From contig CM060833.1 of assembly GCA_030762175.1 (NCBI GenBank), forward strand, positions 66,522,001 to 66,586,000: 64,000 nt of DNA. The letters run 5' to 3'. The position numbers and the translations under genes are program-made. The DNA is from Metallyticus violacea. Lineage: Eukaryota; Arthropoda; Insecta; Mantodea; Metallyticidae. Positions 63,490 through 64,000 of the stretch are shown piece after piece. The notes beneath the pieces were generated by a model, which saw nothing but the letters and a program-made list of their open reading frames with translations, had not been told where the DNA came from and ran no database searches. Positions within the stretch are counted from its first letter, which is position 1, and each line of letters starts with the position of its first letter.

Positions 63490-63890
63490 ACTTGAAGCAT
63501 AATGCATGAAAAGTGGTATTTAAAAATGCTGAAAAAGTCGACATGGAGAATGTAGAAAGAATGCTGTTCTTTCTTGTAATGTGTACGCTGAAAGATATCC
63601 CAATATATGTACTACGCTGGTCTTCACCAATTGTTTCAAAATCGTTGAATTTGATGAAGGGGAGTTGTAGTTGACCTGCACGTTCAACAGATTTGATACT
63701 TTAGATATTTCTCTGTGGGGAATGCTAAAAGACACTGTCTAAAAGGGCATACGAACATATGAAACGACATATTACAACTGCAACCACTGCTAAAATACTG
63801 CAACATGTACAGCAATCTTTACATGGCAGACTGAAAGCTTTTATTGAAGCTGGTGGCCATCATTTTGAACACGGCATGTGAAGACCAGTT
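63490..63890 (+). pseudogene. C-terminal relic of a Tc1/mariner-type transposase
   Basis: In changing frames: DISLWGMLKDTV (about 63.69-63.74 kb), the SPDLTPLDF-x-LWG-x-LKD block common to these enzymes, and HGRLKAFIEAGGHHFEHGM (about 63.82-63.88 kb), which matches the usual end of the family. Nothing before 63.6 kb is recognisable. Confidence 0.7.
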
Positions 63891-64000
63891 TTCGTAATAT
63901 TCAAAATGTTCGTATTACGATAGCTCGTAAAATACTTAAATTGGAATCTCTAGTTTTATTTTCTTGGTGTCAATAGTCATTGTTCCAGTTAAAAAATGTA

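Overview
This is a stretch of a large, AT-rich insect nuclear genome. Three signs support that: spliced exons of a Drosophila-Ace-type acetylcholinesterase with multi-kilobase introns, many decayed Tc1/mariner transposases and LINE fragments, and a dense set of tRNA-derived SINEs. No long uninterrupted ORF exists; almost every ORF above 60 codons is chance or part of a dead transposon. The order cannot be fixed from sequence. A hemimetabolous insect with a large genome (cockroach, termite or stick-insect type) is my guess from the repeat-rich, gene-poor layout.

Host gene. The only host gene I can support is the 3' end of an acetylcholinesterase gene on the minus strand. Three consecutive coding exons (34250-34413, 31544-31701, 27869-28008) join in frame through consensus GT/AG sites. 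They encode the catalytic-histidine segment, the C-terminal WPPYTKE...FWNEFLPRL block, and a last exon ending in a short hydrophobic tail typical of a GPI-anchored enzyme. Upstream exons were not found by eye and probably lie to the right, beyond long introns or outside the window.

Left part (1-27.8 kb). This holds SINE copies, a possible solo LTR with a TATA box (about 4.0-4.4 kb), a deletion-derived Tc1/mariner transposase (5.4-6.0 kb), a decayed mariner (10.3-11.2 kb), an RNase H-bearing LINE tail (15.4-16.1 kb), and two more broken Tc1/mariner elements (17.3 and 20.3 kb). The second of these is flanked by a long inverted pair. Large stretches between them are featureless.

Middle part (27.8-47 kb). 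Here lie the acetylcholinesterase exons, back-to-back microsatellites, a mariner split by a SINE with a perfect 11-bp target-site duplication, two related copies of another mariner family (39.4 and 44.8 kb, the second also split by a SINE), and a LINE reverse-transcriptase fragment.

Right part (47-64 kb). This has a CT microsatellite, more SINEs, an endonuclease plus reverse-transcriptase LINE on the minus strand (54-56.5 kb), a mariner with both terminal inverted repeats still visible (56.7-57.6 kb), and further transposase relics.

The main SINE, called SINE-A here, has at least 11 copies, several with clear target-site duplications. I see no sign of an operon, CRISPR, phage-like or other multi-gene system. 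The window is best read as the 3' end of one host gene in a landscape built by transposons.
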